A stretch of 64,000 nucleotides of DNA from Thermoplasmatota archaeon (lineage in GTDB: Archaea; Thermoplasmatota; Thermoplasmata; Thermoplasmatales; Thermoplasmataceae). The stretch is from assembly GCA_023487205.1 (NCBI GenBank), contig JAMDBT010000027.1:45154-109153 (forward strand), in the 5' to 3' direction. Below are positions 55,601-63,875 of this stretch, piece after piece (position 1 is the stretch's first letter; each line of letters starts with the position of its first letter). A model generated the notes under the pieces. It saw only the letters and a list, made by a program, of their open reading frames with translations. It made no database searches and was not told where the DNA came from. The translations under genes were made by a program, and so were the position numbers.

Positions 55601-57054
55601 AGCGCGGTGTAGGTAGTGATCTGGCCCGGAGGGATGCTAGGTTGAGTGACAATACCAAATCCATTCACGCTAGCGTTGAAGTCTAAAGGCGGCAGGACTG
55701 CAAACGAAAAATTCTTCCCGGCCGAAAGAGGCAGTGAGACGTCGACAATATTCGTCGACGAGTTATACACGACCTGACCCACTTTCACCGACCAGGGCGT
55801 AACCGAGCCTCCCGGGCTTGGCAGTCCGGTTTCCCTGAACTGCTCCGTAAAGAACTGGGGAATGAAATTTATCACAATGCTGACGTTCCCCTTATTCATG
55901 GTCACGCTCCCGGACCCGCCGAACGGTTCGGCAGAAAAGTTGCTCGGAATTTGGGCAGAGTAGGAGTAGGTCCCGTCCGGTATGTTGAAAATAAGGGTTG
56001 TGTTATTGGTATATTCCGTGAAGGAGGAGTGGCTCGTATTTGTGAGCCCGATTCCCCATATCATTCCGGTTTTGCCTGTGGGAAGTCCCCTTTCCTGGAA
56101 ACGCAACGTGTAAAGCTGGGAGTGGAACAGTACTGAAGCGTAATAATTAGACCCGGTGACGTAGAATGACGCGGAAGTGGTGGTGTAATTATAATAAGGA
56201 GGCGGGAGCACTGACAGGGCGTAATGCCCGTCGGGAACGGTAAAGTTGATTTCACTAAAATGAGAATTCTCCGTGTAGATCTTCCCGGATGTAGTATCCT
56301 TTAGCGTCGCGGACCACAACGAACCGGATTGGACCGTCCCAAGGCCGGTTTCGTTCACTGACACCACATACTCTGTGTTGGAAAATTGTAGGTTCTCATA
56401 AAATGCGGTTCCGGAGACAGAAATTGTTCCTGAGCTTGTTGCCACTGAGTATCCCGAAGGCGGGGTCACGCTGAAATTGTAAGATCCGTTTGGCTCGCTG
56501 AACGCCATGCTGGTGGACATGGAAGTTTGGACAATTCCTGTGGATCCGCCATACCTTGTGAGGTTGACCGTCCATGGTTCCACAGGGAAGGTACCAATGC
56601 CGGACTCCGTGAATATCACATTCTGGCTCTGGTTGTAAAAATCGACTGCAATAATGCGGCTTGAACCGTTTATGGTGACGTTACCGGAACCAGGTGACGC
56701 AATAAAACCAACCAGTTTTGAGACATTATAACTGTATTTTCCATTCTTTTCCTGGAAGGTTATGCTGGACCCTGAACCCCTTATCACAACGCCCTTGCCT
56801 GCGTTGCTGAGATTAACTGACCATACGGTTCCTCCTGAAGAACTGGGGAGACCGCTTTCCGTGAAGGTGACTGCGTGTTCCGAAGACAATGCAGGAGCCC
56901 ATCCGATGGGCCATTCCGGCATTCCCTGTGAATTCCCGCCTTCCAGGGCGGCAAGAACTGAGAAAGAGGAGAACAGCATTCCTGCAATAACAACCAGTGC
57001 GGTAATTTTCCTTGATTTCGTTGAGGCGAAGAAGTGCATAAACCTCGTGTGCAT
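52618..57054 (-). CDS. Giant repeat surface protein of about 16 ETGLPSG modules
   Basis: 1478 residues. A signal helix (about 15-33) leads into about sixteen repeats of roughly 85-95 residues, each beginning with a variant of FxETGLPSGTxWxVxxxG and holding a NGTYxYxVxxxxxY strand pair and a GxVxVNGxxxxxxV end. A C-terminal membrane helix (LPFYAYIVIISAVVVGAGIG) and RKKKE tail anchor it. Such modules are common in surface proteins of acidophilic archaea. It probably forms an S-layer-like stalk or adhesin. It leads the pilin-like gene set. Confidence 0.85.
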   Translation of the reverse strand: MHTRFMHFFASTKSRKITALVVIAGMLFSSFSVLAALEGGNSQGMPEWPIGWAPALSSEHAVTFTESGLPSSSGGTVWSVNLSNAGKGVVIRGSGSSITFQEKNGKYSYNVSKLVGFIASPGSGNVTINGSSRIIAVDFYNQSQNVIFTESGIGTFPVEPWTVNLTRYGGSTGIVQTSMSTSMAFSEPNGSYNFSVTPPSGYSVATSSGTISVSGTAFYENLQFSNTEYVVSVNETGLGTVQSGSLWSATLKDTTSGKIYTENSHFSEINFTVPDGHYALSVLPPPYYNYTTTSASFYVTGSNYYASVLFHSQLYTLRFQERGLPTGKTGMIWGIGLTNTSHSSFTEYTNNTTLIFNIPDGTYSYSAQIPSNFSAEPFGGSGSVTMNKGNVSIVINFIPQFFTEQFRETGLPSPGGSVTPWSVKVGQVVYNSSTNIVDVSLPLSAGKNFSFAVLPPLDFNASVNGFGIVTQPSIPPGQITTYTALKNVTFSYKQGPVPNFHTSKFQAVDEPFATLNFTEVGLPAGSSWTVGLNNTTSEAVSSTFNTIYFSASNLSGLGLVVGTKSKFYFSAFPTNGYYPTSDGSNTVFWNGTIFENVTIHFTYSLHSVMFNETGLPYLSAWSITVVNSTWAGGIAGQQELINNENPVEFSLPNGNYHYIASSVAGFDPVTKAGNFTVNNGTILPDPSPISIAYVSTSNNLNFTETGLPSDSRWTVMIEAFNLTERMSTLGGGPINFRLPNGTYYYSVVNLSQNNPYVPVAGYGLVTVNGSKVEMNGKTLLSSGVNISFTSRNYAGQFIETGLPSGSTWSVDIEGVGTISSGHSGSIHASLANGSYYFTSWYSSNYSSNRSSGILAVNGSSWTERLLFTPVAHPITFNVSGLPTGTVWNVIVNGASYSTNKSSLAVNVTNGTYFYRFMDAQNVFTYYPFSSMGSKNMTGSTKTVLADYKDFTYRVSFEETGISTPIGNDTFTVNYTVKFNAISNFSNGISFVNFTAQNGTYPFTVSIFRDWVPSPSSQDLTLNGTPPPTVITFTLEKLYSTKFIENNLPPGTQWGLDLSGPYNNSSAEYTGSSVSFLLPNGTYSYFANITTDKKFKAPSPGTFKVNGASPAAIYLNYTNVTFTVKFIENGLPTGTLWKVNVNGTNHTSVTNTVSIPLQNGTYNFRYYNTTNFTVKSSITGIIPVDGYPVTAYVNYSAFLYTLSFKETGIMKSSPDWNMSVNNVLESSHGSRYINLSEANGSYSYAVQQFQDYNPTVLSGIVTVAGKTSVQVNFLLSHLYAVTFISNLTSGWGLKLQGSYNYSNETYNSNTTTFNLPNGSYSYSVYSSSNRYRAPAGSTFVVNSGGKTIYLNFTKEVFKLAFLESGLPAGTRWFVKVDGNTYNSTNSSFYLMVFNGTYNYTYQNVTNFNITSGQVGSAVINGTAQSVSVTYKQITTSFIPPPPPSKGFSLPFYAYIVIISAVVVGAGIGAAVMMQRKKKE

Positions 57055-57198
57055 TGTATCCTGCCTTCATCTGCATTGGGCTAAATAATTCTTTGCAGAG
57101 ACTTGGCTTTGCGATTCAAGCAGGAATCAGAAAATCACGCTTCCCTCACAACAAAGAAAACTAATTTACTGACCTTGGTATACATTCACGGGAGCCTA

Positions 57199-58203
57199 TT
57201 GCTTGCATCCGTTATCATATACACCTATGACAGAAGGGAATACATACTAAAGGCAGTGGAATCAGTCCTTTCGCAGTCCGTTCCAAGAAATTCATACGAG
57301 ATAATAGTGGTGAAAGGCTTCACCGACGATAGGATTGACGATTTCCTGAGGGAGAAGTGCGACAGGGTGCTGCTGGTCCCGGATAAGAGCCATGGCAAGA
57401 AACTTGCCGCAGGAATACGCGCGTCCGCCGGGGATGTCATATTCATCTTGGATGATGATGATGAATTTGCTCCTGAGAAACTGAAGACCTGCCTTGAATT
57501 CTTCAGCAAGAATGATAGGCTCAATTTTCTTCATAATGCCACTGTCTGGATTGACGAGACTGGAAAGAACCTGCCGGGGCCAGCAGAAACTGTCCCGCAG
57601 AAGAACCTGGCAGTTGACACGAGTAATATGCGCAGAAGCGGCATATCGGAATTCCTGAGATATCGCGCAAACTGGTATTCCAGCTGCATGGGTTTCAGGA
57701 GAAGGATATTTGATGGCCGGTTCGAATATATTGAAAGGGTCAATCAGAGCATTGACCCGTTCCTTTTCTTTGTCGCAATATCCAGTCCCGGGGAAGCATT
57801 GCTGATACCTGACAGATTGTCCAGGTACAGGGTCCACCCAAGCACCACAAATTATCTGGCAACATACGAAGATTTCATAGAATCCAGAAAAATCTTTTAC
57901 AGAAACAGTTCAAGAGTCTTCGGCATCGCGGTGGAAATGTCTAAAGGTTCGGCTTCCGCGTCCTTCATAGCAGCCGCGAAAACCCAGATGGATTTCATCG
58001 CCAGTGTGTTGGACAGTGAAGTGCGGATTGGGGAACAATGCACTGGAATACTGGATTATGTGCGATCATTCAACTCGATTTTCACAAGATACCAGATCCT
58101 ATGGCTTGTAATGGGAACTCTCAGACTGGTTTCTTTTCATGTGACCTCGGCGATTTTCTTCAGGTACTTTGCCAGGTTCTACGAACAGGTGCTTCCGACC
58201 TGA
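57199..58203 (+). CDS. GT2 family glycosyltransferase
   Basis: 334 residues from TTG 57199, chosen because the GT-A fold begins right there (LASVIIYTYDRREYI) and GGAG lies 4 nt upstream; a longer frame starts at TTG 57103. DDDDE (in FILDDDDEF, near 78 in this numbering) is the metal-binding motif of GT2 enzymes; SHGKKLAAGIRASAGD precedes it. It is soluble or peripheral, likely adding sugars to surface glycans or glycoproteins. It diverges from the giant repeat protein gene. Confidence 0.85.
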   Translation: MLASVIIYTYDRREYILKAVESVLSQSVPRNSYEIIVVKGFTDDRIDDFLREKCDRVLLVPDKSHGKKLAAGIRASAGDVIFILDDDDEFAPEKLKTCLEFFSKNDRLNFLHNATVWIDETGKNLPGPAETVPQKNLAVDTSNMRRSGISEFLRYRANWYSSCMGFRRRIFDGRFEYIERVNQSIDPFLFFVAISSPGEALLIPDRLSRYRVHPSTTNYLATYEDFIESRKIFYRNSSRVFGIAVEMSKGSASASFIAAAKTQMDFIASVLDSEVRIGEQCTGILDYVRSFNSIFTRYQILWLVMGTLRLVSFHVTSAIFFRYFARFYEQVLPT

Positions 58204-58256
58204 AGGCCTAACGGAAAGAATATTCATATAACCTCGTTCCAGTACTTGGTACTATA

Positions 58257-59855
58257 ATGGCGGGAACAACAAGGGAGGCAGGAATAATGGATGAATTCTC
58301 CAACCGGGACAGGAATGTCTTCGTAATCAGGCTTCCGAGAGTGATAGACAGGGGAGCGCTCATGTCCAGGTACAGCAGAACCGCATCGCTAGACATCCGC
58401 ACCGTATATGACAGGGAGTTTGCAGGCAATATGGCGAGAGGGGCTGACTTCTACAAACGCGTCTTTCTTGACTATGGTGATGAGTCGGTGGCAGAGCTGG
58501 TTACGGCCCAGGTGGGGGTCCAGAACGTGACGAACGTTGCAGCCAAGGTTATGGAGGAGGTGAGAATTGGAATTTCTTTCCTGGAAAAGTCCTCGAGATA
58601 TGTTCGATATGACAAGAAGGCAACCGACAGGTACTTGTTTGCAGATTATGAATCCATAGGGATTCCACGGGGTCTCGCCTCTGATTATGAGGATCACTGC
58701 AACCGCCTCTTCGAAACATATTCGAGATTCCTTCCGTTGTTGCTGAAGGAAGTTTGTGCGAAAAACCCCGTTGGAGAACAGCGTTTCCTATCCAAAGGCA
58801 AGGAGATCGGATACGACGCCCTTGAATCGGGAGAGAGGGAAGTTGCGGAGAAGGCATATGAAACAGCTGTCAGGGCAAGGGTGCTCGACGACGTTCGATA
58901 CCTGCTGCCTGCATCCACTCTCACAAACGTAGGAATGTCGGGCAACGGAAGGTCTTTTGTTAACCTGATTCAGAAACTGGAGAGAAGCGGGCTAATGGAA
59001 TGCAAACGCATATCGGGGGACATCTTCAAAGAACTGGATGCTGAGATGCCTGAACTGATCAAGTCTGCTAAGAATCAGCATGGACAGGATCTTCAGGAAT
59101 ACCTGGCCTCCAGGGATGCGATCAGTTTTGAACCTTCAGAAAATGCTGGATTTCCTGAGATTAAGCTGGTGCAATATGAACCGGAGAGAAACGCGGTTGC
59201 AAAGGTGGTTTCCCTGATAGATTTCCCCAATAGAGGAAATTCAATCGACATTCCAGAAACTGCAGCATCTCCGGACTATTCCGTTATCGAAAGAATCTCA
59301 GAAACGCGCAGGAACAGGCGGCACAAGCTCGGAAGAGCGTTCGAAACAGTACATTACCTATTCGAGCTGGCGCCAACTTACGCTTCATTCAGGGAGATCC
59401 AGAGGCACAGGATGCTCACCATGATAAGGAAACCACTGACTGCTTCATTTGGCTACCATGTCCCGGACCTGTTTGCCGCTAACCATGACCTCGCTGACGA
59501 ATACAGAAGGCTGATGGACGAATCCGTGCGAACCTGGAAAGAATTTAACATGAAATCTGGAATCCTCGCAGCGCAATACGTGGTCCCCTTTGCGTTCAGG
59601 TATCCCATTGCATTCTACACTTCCCTATCGGAAGCGGTCTATTTCACAGAACTCCGATCAACACCATCGGCTCACTATGAATTGCGGGAAGTGTCGTGGC
59701 AGTTGGCCGACGAAATAAGCAGGGTCCATCCTGCATTCAAGAAGTTGTTCAAATTTGTGGATCGATCTGAGAACAACTTGGGGCGAATAAGATCGGAAGC
59801 AAGAAAAGAAAAAAAATTGAAAGAACTGGGGACCCGAGGAAATCCTCAGGCCTGA
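58257..59855 (+). CDS. Double-length ThyX-like flavoprotein (tandem thymidylate synthase fold)
   Basis: 532 residues, about twice the 220-270 of ordinary ThyX. Both halves look ThyX-like, and each keeps a different part of the RHRxxSxNxxSxR signature: the first half has GISFLEKSSRYVRY at 105-118 (serines and last arginine kept, RHR lost); the second half has QRHRMLTMIRKPL near 378-391 (RHR kept, serines lost). A TATA box (ATTCATATAAC) lies 30 nt before the ATG. Members of this long family are annotated as FAD-dependent thymidylate synthases, but activity is doubtful or needs both halves. The stop overlaps a convergent gene by 10 nt. Confidence 0.75.
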   Translation: MAGTTREAGIMDEFSNRDRNVFVIRLPRVIDRGALMSRYSRTASLDIRTVYDREFAGNMARGADFYKRVFLDYGDESVAELVTAQVGVQNVTNVAAKVMEEVRIGISFLEKSSRYVRYDKKATDRYLFADYESIGIPRGLASDYEDHCNRLFETYSRFLPLLLKEVCAKNPVGEQRFLSKGKEIGYDALESGEREVAEKAYETAVRARVLDDVRYLLPASTLTNVGMSGNGRSFVNLIQKLERSGLMECKRISGDIFKELDAEMPELIKSAKNQHGQDLQEYLASRDAISFEPSENAGFPEIKLVQYEPERNAVAKVVSLIDFPNRGNSIDIPETAASPDYSVIERISETRRNRRHKLGRAFETVHYLFELAPTYASFREIQRHRMLTMIRKPLTASFGYHVPDLFAANHDLADEYRRLMDESVRTWKEFNMKSGILAAQYVVPFAFRYPIAFYTSLSEAVYFTELRSTPSAHYELREVSWQLADEISRVHPAFKKLFKFVDRSENNLGRIRSEARKEKKLKELGTRGNPQA

Positions 59856-60781
59856 TCCAATGGGGTCGCGAAGTCAAGAAGCAGTTTCCAGTCCTTGAAT
59901 TTCTTGAAGGAGGCAAACACGAGTTTCGTGAAATTGCTCAAATGCATGCCCGGAACTATCAGGTAGAAGGAAAACCTGCGACCCGAGAGCCTGTGCCCCA
60001 CACCAAGGAATGATATGGATCTATCGGTAGCCTCGTCAAAATAGTACTTCATCAGGGGATTCGAGAATATCATTTCGAACATATTTTCTTGTGGGGAAAT
60101 GTCGGTTAACTTTGCGTCATGGTTTATTATCTTCTGTTTCTCGTAATAAACCGCGTGGAACTGGTCGCCAACCAGGTATTTTGTTTCTCTAGTCCAGTAA
60201 TTTCCGAATGTGGTGATCACTGGATCATTGCGTATGTCCATGGAGGATGGTGGAACTTCAGATCCAATTTCGAAGTAATAGATTGGGACCTCCTTGGATA
60301 TCTCGTGAAGATGATCCTTCAGTCCGGACCCCCGCTTGAATTCGTCCACGGACAAGTCCGGCAGAGTCTCAGAATGGGTGCTTATCAGGCTGGATATCTT
60401 GGAATGATCGCTCCTGTGGAATCTGAAATAAACTATGACTCTTTCGCCACGCAACAGAATCCCGTCTATTATTGCGGACGGAATCTCAATGAGAGACCAC
60501 AGGAAGTTGAAACAGGCAGATCCGGAGACGTCCAGAATTGTGGACAGACTCTGACCCTCGAGCTTGGAGTCAAATGGTTTCAACTTCTCCGCAAAAGAAT
60601 CCTGCTCGAATCCGGGGGAAAGCAGCGAGTTCACGATTAGTATCTTTCCTTCCTTCCTCCTTCGCATCCTTGCAAGAGAAATCAGCGACAGTTCCTTGCT
60701 CACGTTAGCAAACGGGTTGTCGAGACTGAATGAGAGTTTCCCCCTCATGTCCAGCTTTTCGTCTATTTCATTGATAATCAT
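59846..60781 (-). CDS. Hypothetical FRFHRS-motif protein, paralogue of the gene at 39994
   Basis: 311 residues. It shares with the 39994 gene an N-terminal (N/S)EIDEKLD-like motif, a block IPSAIIDGILLRGERVIVYF followed by RFHRSDHSKISSLI, and overall length, while the rest has diverged. No catalytic or membrane motif is seen. Convergent to the ThyX-like gene. The pair implies a lineage-specific family of unknown role. Confidence 0.72.
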   Translation of the reverse strand: MIINEIDEKLDMRGKLSFSLDNPFANVSKELSLISLARMRRRKEGKILIVNSLLSPGFEQDSFAEKLKPFDSKLEGQSLSTILDVSGSACFNFLWSLIEIPSAIIDGILLRGERVIVYFRFHRSDHSKISSLISTHSETLPDLSVDEFKRGSGLKDHLHEISKEVPIYYFEIGSEVPPSSMDIRNDPVITTFGNYWTRETKYLVGDQFHAVYYEKQKIINHDAKLTDISPQENMFEMIFSNPLMKYYFDEATDRSISFLGVGHRLSGRRFSFYLIVPGMHLSNFTKLVFASFKKFKDWKLLLDFATPLDQA

Positions 60782-60924
60782 ACGGGAGTATCACAGGTAA
60801 TTACTTTATCTTTTTTTGCCGATGAATTTCTGAATACGGCTAGTCTCCCTTAACTGCGTATTATTGTTCCCTCCACAACTGGAATCGCTAAAGAATCATG
60901 GAATGAACGCAGAACAACCTGCGA

Positions 60925-61302
60925 TCACACGACTCCATAGCGGATGAGTATCAACAGTACCATAAAAACAGTGAATATACCAAAGACAGCTAGTCCGATG
61001 AGGGTGTAACGGCTTTCGGACTGGGGCCGAACCATTCCATAACTGGAAGTGTCCATGGTTCCGAATGAATTCTGGGTTTCCGGCTGCGACTGATCCGACG
61101 TTGCTTGAGGACTTGCCGGAGGAGGATTCCGGGACTGGGATCCGGTTCTTCGCCTGCCCATGCCAAATAATGGGAAAAAGAAGATGAATGGGAAGAAGAT
61201 GAGTCCATTTCCATTGAATATCCCCAAAGCCGGGAGAATGATGAAAAGCGAAATCATAATTGCGAGATATGCGAGGTAAGCGATTGTGCGTGTTCTAACC
61301 AT
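60925..61302 (-). CDS. Small membrane protein with three hydrophobic helices
   Basis: 125 residues. Helices at about 8-27, 30-47 and 98-120, with a Pro/Gln/Ser-rich polar loop between the second and third (RRRTGSQSRNPPPASPQATS). No family recognised. It diverges from the zinc-protein gene at 61400. Confidence 0.65.
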   Translation of the reverse strand: MVRTRTIAYLAYLAIMISLFIILPALGIFNGNGLIFFPFIFFFPLFGMGRRRTGSQSRNPPPASPQATSDQSQPETQNSFGTMDTSSYGMVRPQSESRYTLIGLAVFGIFTVFMVLLILIRYGVV

Positions 61303-61399
61303 TCCTGCGATAATCCTATTCGCTTAGTTAAGGATGCTTGTCGTTTTTAATTTATAATCATTATACGTTAAGATTTTATTCGGGATGGGATAATCCAGT

Positions 61400-61702
61400 A
61401 TGGCTGAGTTCATTTGTTACGGTTGTTCTGCAAAGGTAAGAACGGGAGAGAAATTCACCTTCACCAAGAAAGGAGCGGTCCACTTTGACTGTTTTGTCTC
61501 TTCACGAAGAAAGGAAGTACCCGATGATAAGACGGAAACGCTAAGGTCGCTTTCTCTCCTGTTGGATTCCCAGCTGGATCACCTGATGGATATTCTCGCA
61601 ATCGGCACAGTTGAGGGGTCCGCAGGCGATCTGATTAAGGAAAAGTATAAGGACGTCGAGAAAGGGGCCGGAGAAACCACCCGCGCAATTTCAGATCTTT
61701 GA
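61400..61702 (+). CDS. DUF2175-like small zinc-binding protein
   Basis: 100 residues. FICYGCSAKVRTGEKFTFTKKGAVHFDCFVS gives C-x2-C and H-x2-C zinc ligands with the GEKFTFTKKGxVHxxCF core of archaeal DUF2175 proteins. The second half is an acidic helix. A TATA-like AGATTTTATT lies about 25 nt before the ATG. Function unknown. It ends 12 nt inside the convergent MFS gene. Confidence 0.8.
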   Translation: MAEFICYGCSAKVRTGEKFTFTKKGAVHFDCFVSSRRKEVPDDKTETLRSLSLLLDSQLDHLMDILAIGTVEGSAGDLIKEKYKDVEKGAGETTRAISDL

Positions 61703-63097
61703 CTCTGAACCGGGCAAAGAAGCCTCCCTGCTGACTTCTTCCTTCTCAATGTCTACTGGATCCAGAACGAATACGTTAGTTCCAAGGATCAGTGCAATGA
61801 CAGAAAACGCTAGAGTTAGAGCCAGCAATAGGCTGATGCTCTCCCATGCAGCCACGGCAATCAGGAAAAATCCTCCAAAATAACCGGTAAACGCCTCCAC
61901 TGCCTTGTTCACCGTATAATTAACCCCATTGACCGACCCCCTTACGGAGGACGGGTAGGCATAATTCACAAGGGCATTATACGACATTGGGCCAAGATAC
62001 TCCAGGAATAAGGTTGCTGCAGACAGCGGAACAAACCAAAGCACTGGTATAACGTGCGTGACCGCGAAGATAGCCATGAAAAATGTGACACATATCCCCA
62101 GGGAAGGCATCACAGAAGCCACTCGGGTACCTAACCTGCCGGCAAGATATGGACTCAATATAGATCCAACAAGAGCGGAACCGTAGATGAGAAGGTCGTA
62201 GATCAGGGCTCCCGTAAAGCTCGTAATACCTAGAGAGGTCAGGGAAAAGGTAACGTAGAATGCAAACCCCCAGCTCACTATTCCCACTATAACGTTGAGA
62301 GAAAGCGCAAATCCCAGTACCTTCTTCCTGCCCGACAGGAAAACATCCTGGAATTTCTTTAGCACTCTGAAGTTTTCTCTGGGACTATCCTCATCCGGGA
62401 GGCTCTCAGGAACATCTCCATAAATGTTCCGGAGTATTCTAGCCGCCTCCTTGTATCTTCCCTGGTAAGCTAGCCAAATAGGCGTCTCCGGGATAATGAA
62501 CCTCAGTACAATGATGACAGCTGCAAAGATGCCTCCCAGAATAAAAGGAATCCTCCAGATGGTGTCAATATTGATTGACCACTGCAAGGAAATCAGGGTG
62601 GTCAGGACCGCAGCTATGGCGGTAACCGAGAACGCATAAGCCCAGAGAGAGTAGTATTTCCGTCTCTCCCCCGACCCTATGAATTCGTATATGTAGGAAA
62701 AACCGGTCGCGACGTCCGCTCCTAGCCCGAAGCCCATCAGCGTCCGGAACAAAGTGAATTCCGCAACGCCTGTGGAAAGGGCCTGCAGAATGGCAGTAAC
62801 GACAAACACGAGCATACTGTATATGAACATAGATTTCCGACCAAGTTTGTCAGTGAGGGAACCTCCCAAGAGAGCGCCTGCGACTGCTCCAATGTTTGCG
62901 GAACTGACTGCGAAGGCTATCTCCGCAGCGGTGGGGTGGAAGACTTCCCTGAAGGGAACAAGGACAATCGAGAATGCCGTCAGATCCCATACGTCCAGGA
63001 ATATCCCGGCCGCAGCAAGGAAAACAAATAGCCTGAAGCCAATATTCGACCTGCCAAACACGAAGCGCGCCACTGCTATTCGCGGGTCCTCCTGCAC
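61691..63097 (-). CDS. MFS transporter (sugar/metabolite:H+ symporter type)
   Basis: 468 residues with twelve predicted helices. MFS motif A GGSLTDKLGRKSMF near 78-91 (between helices 2 and 3), the helix-5/6 region FIIPETPIWLAYQGR near 208-222 with the PESPxxL-like signature of sugar porters, and a second-half GRLGTRVAS. Substrates may be sugars or organic acids. GTG at 63097 is the start, and TTTATAATC lies about 20 nt upstream. The moaC gene ends 49 nt before. Confidence 0.9.
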   Translation of the reverse strand: MQEDPRIAVARFVFGRSNIGFRLFVFLAAAGIFLDVWDLTAFSIVLVPFREVFHPTAAEIAFAVSSANIGAVAGALLGGSLTDKLGRKSMFIYSMLVFVVTAILQALSTGVAEFTLFRTLMGFGLGADVATGFSYIYEFIGSGERRKYYSLWAYAFSVTAIAAVLTTLISLQWSINIDTIWRIPFILGGIFAAVIIVLRFIIPETPIWLAYQGRYKEAARILRNIYGDVPESLPDEDSPRENFRVLKKFQDVFLSGRKKVLGFALSLNVIVGIVSWGFAFYVTFSLTSLGITSFTGALIYDLLIYGSALVGSILSPYLAGRLGTRVASVMPSLGICVTFFMAIFAVTHVIPVLWFVPLSAATLFLEYLGPMSYNALVNYAYPSSVRGSVNGVNYTVNKAVEAFTGYFGGFFLIAVAAWESISLLLALTLAFSVIALILGTNVFVLDPVDIEKEEVSREASLPGSESKI

Positions 63098-63146
63098 AGT
63101 GGCTTAAATACAACGATTATAAAACGTTAGCCAAAGGTGACTTGAA

Positions 63147-63596
63147 TCATCTGGGTAGCTTGATCTTCTTCAGAACCCTGATCTCTCTTATCGCTGTAGC
63201 GGGATACTGGCCATCTTCATCTTTTTCCAGGTATTTCACCATGTCCCATATTGTGAGCAATGATGCGGAGACACAGGATAGTGCTTCCATCTCTACCCCA
63301 GTACGGGAATACGCCACCACTCTGGACCGACAGAGGACTCCATCCTCTTCCAGCGAGAATTGCACCTCAACGTGCGTGATATTGATCTGGTGACAGTAGG
63401 GTATCAGGACTGACGTTCCCTTTGCCGCCATGACTCCAGCTACCCTTGCCACTTCCAAGGGATTTCCCTTTTCGATATTTTTCTCTTCAATAGCCCGCAA
63501 CGTTTCCGTCTTGAGAATGATTTTTCCTTCAGCTTCCGCCTCTCTCCTAATTGTTTCTTTCTCTGATATGTCCTTCAAACCCCAATCAACCCCCAC
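63147..63596 (-). CDS. moaC: Cyclic pyranopterin monophosphate synthase (MoaC)
   Basis: 149 residues, hexameric enzyme that rearranges the MoaA product to cyclic pyranopterin monophosphate in molybdenum/tungsten cofactor synthesis. Motifs: AGVMAAKGTS near 52-61, LIPYCHQINITHVEV near 63-77 with the conserved H, and GVEMEALSCVSASLLTIWDM near 100-119, including the catalytic K in DMVKYLEKD. It starts at GTG 63596, 11 nt inside the end of moaD. Confidence 0.95.
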   Translation of the reverse strand: MGVDWGLKDISEKETIRREAEAEGKIILKTETLRAIEEKNIEKGNPLEVARVAGVMAAKGTSVLIPYCHQINITHVEVQFSLEEDGVLCRSRVVAYSRTGVEMEALSCVSASLLTIWDMVKYLEKDEDGQYPATAIREIRVLKKIKLPR

Positions 63597-63828
63597 TCAC
63601 AAGAGGCATAACCGCAATCTCATCACCATCATTCAGAATCCTGTCCTCTTTGGAATACTCCCTGTTAACAGCAAGAAGTATGCTCCCGGTGGAATTGTCC
63701 CTGTGGCACTTTTCCAGAACCGGGTTTACAGCCTCCCCAAGGCTTGAACCCTCTTTCAGCACTACCAGATCCTGATCTTTTCCTGCACAATCCGCTATTC
63801 TGGCAAAATATCTGATCCTTATCTTCAG
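63586..63828 (-). CDS. moaD: Molybdopterin synthase sulfur-carrier subunit (MoaD), CTG start likely
   Basis: 80 codons. The ubiquitin-like beta-grasp chain begins KIRIRYFARIADCAG and ends GDEIAVMPLVSGG, with the terminal Gly-Gly that takes the thiocarboxylate. Frame in use has no ATG, GTG or TTG between an upstream stop and the conserved first strand; CTG at 63826-63828, just after GGTGAGAGA, is the best start and gives normal length. Neighbour moaC overlaps its 3' end by 11 nt. Either translation starts at CTG or the start was mutated. Confidence 0.8.
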   Translation of the reverse strand: MKIRIRYFARIADCAGKDQDLVVLKEGSSLGEAVNPVLEKCHRDNSTGSILLAVNREYSKEDRILNDGDEIAVMPLVSGG

Positions 63829-63875
63829 TCTCTCACCCGCATTCTCTGGAGAATTTCGAGTAAGTTATTGAATTC

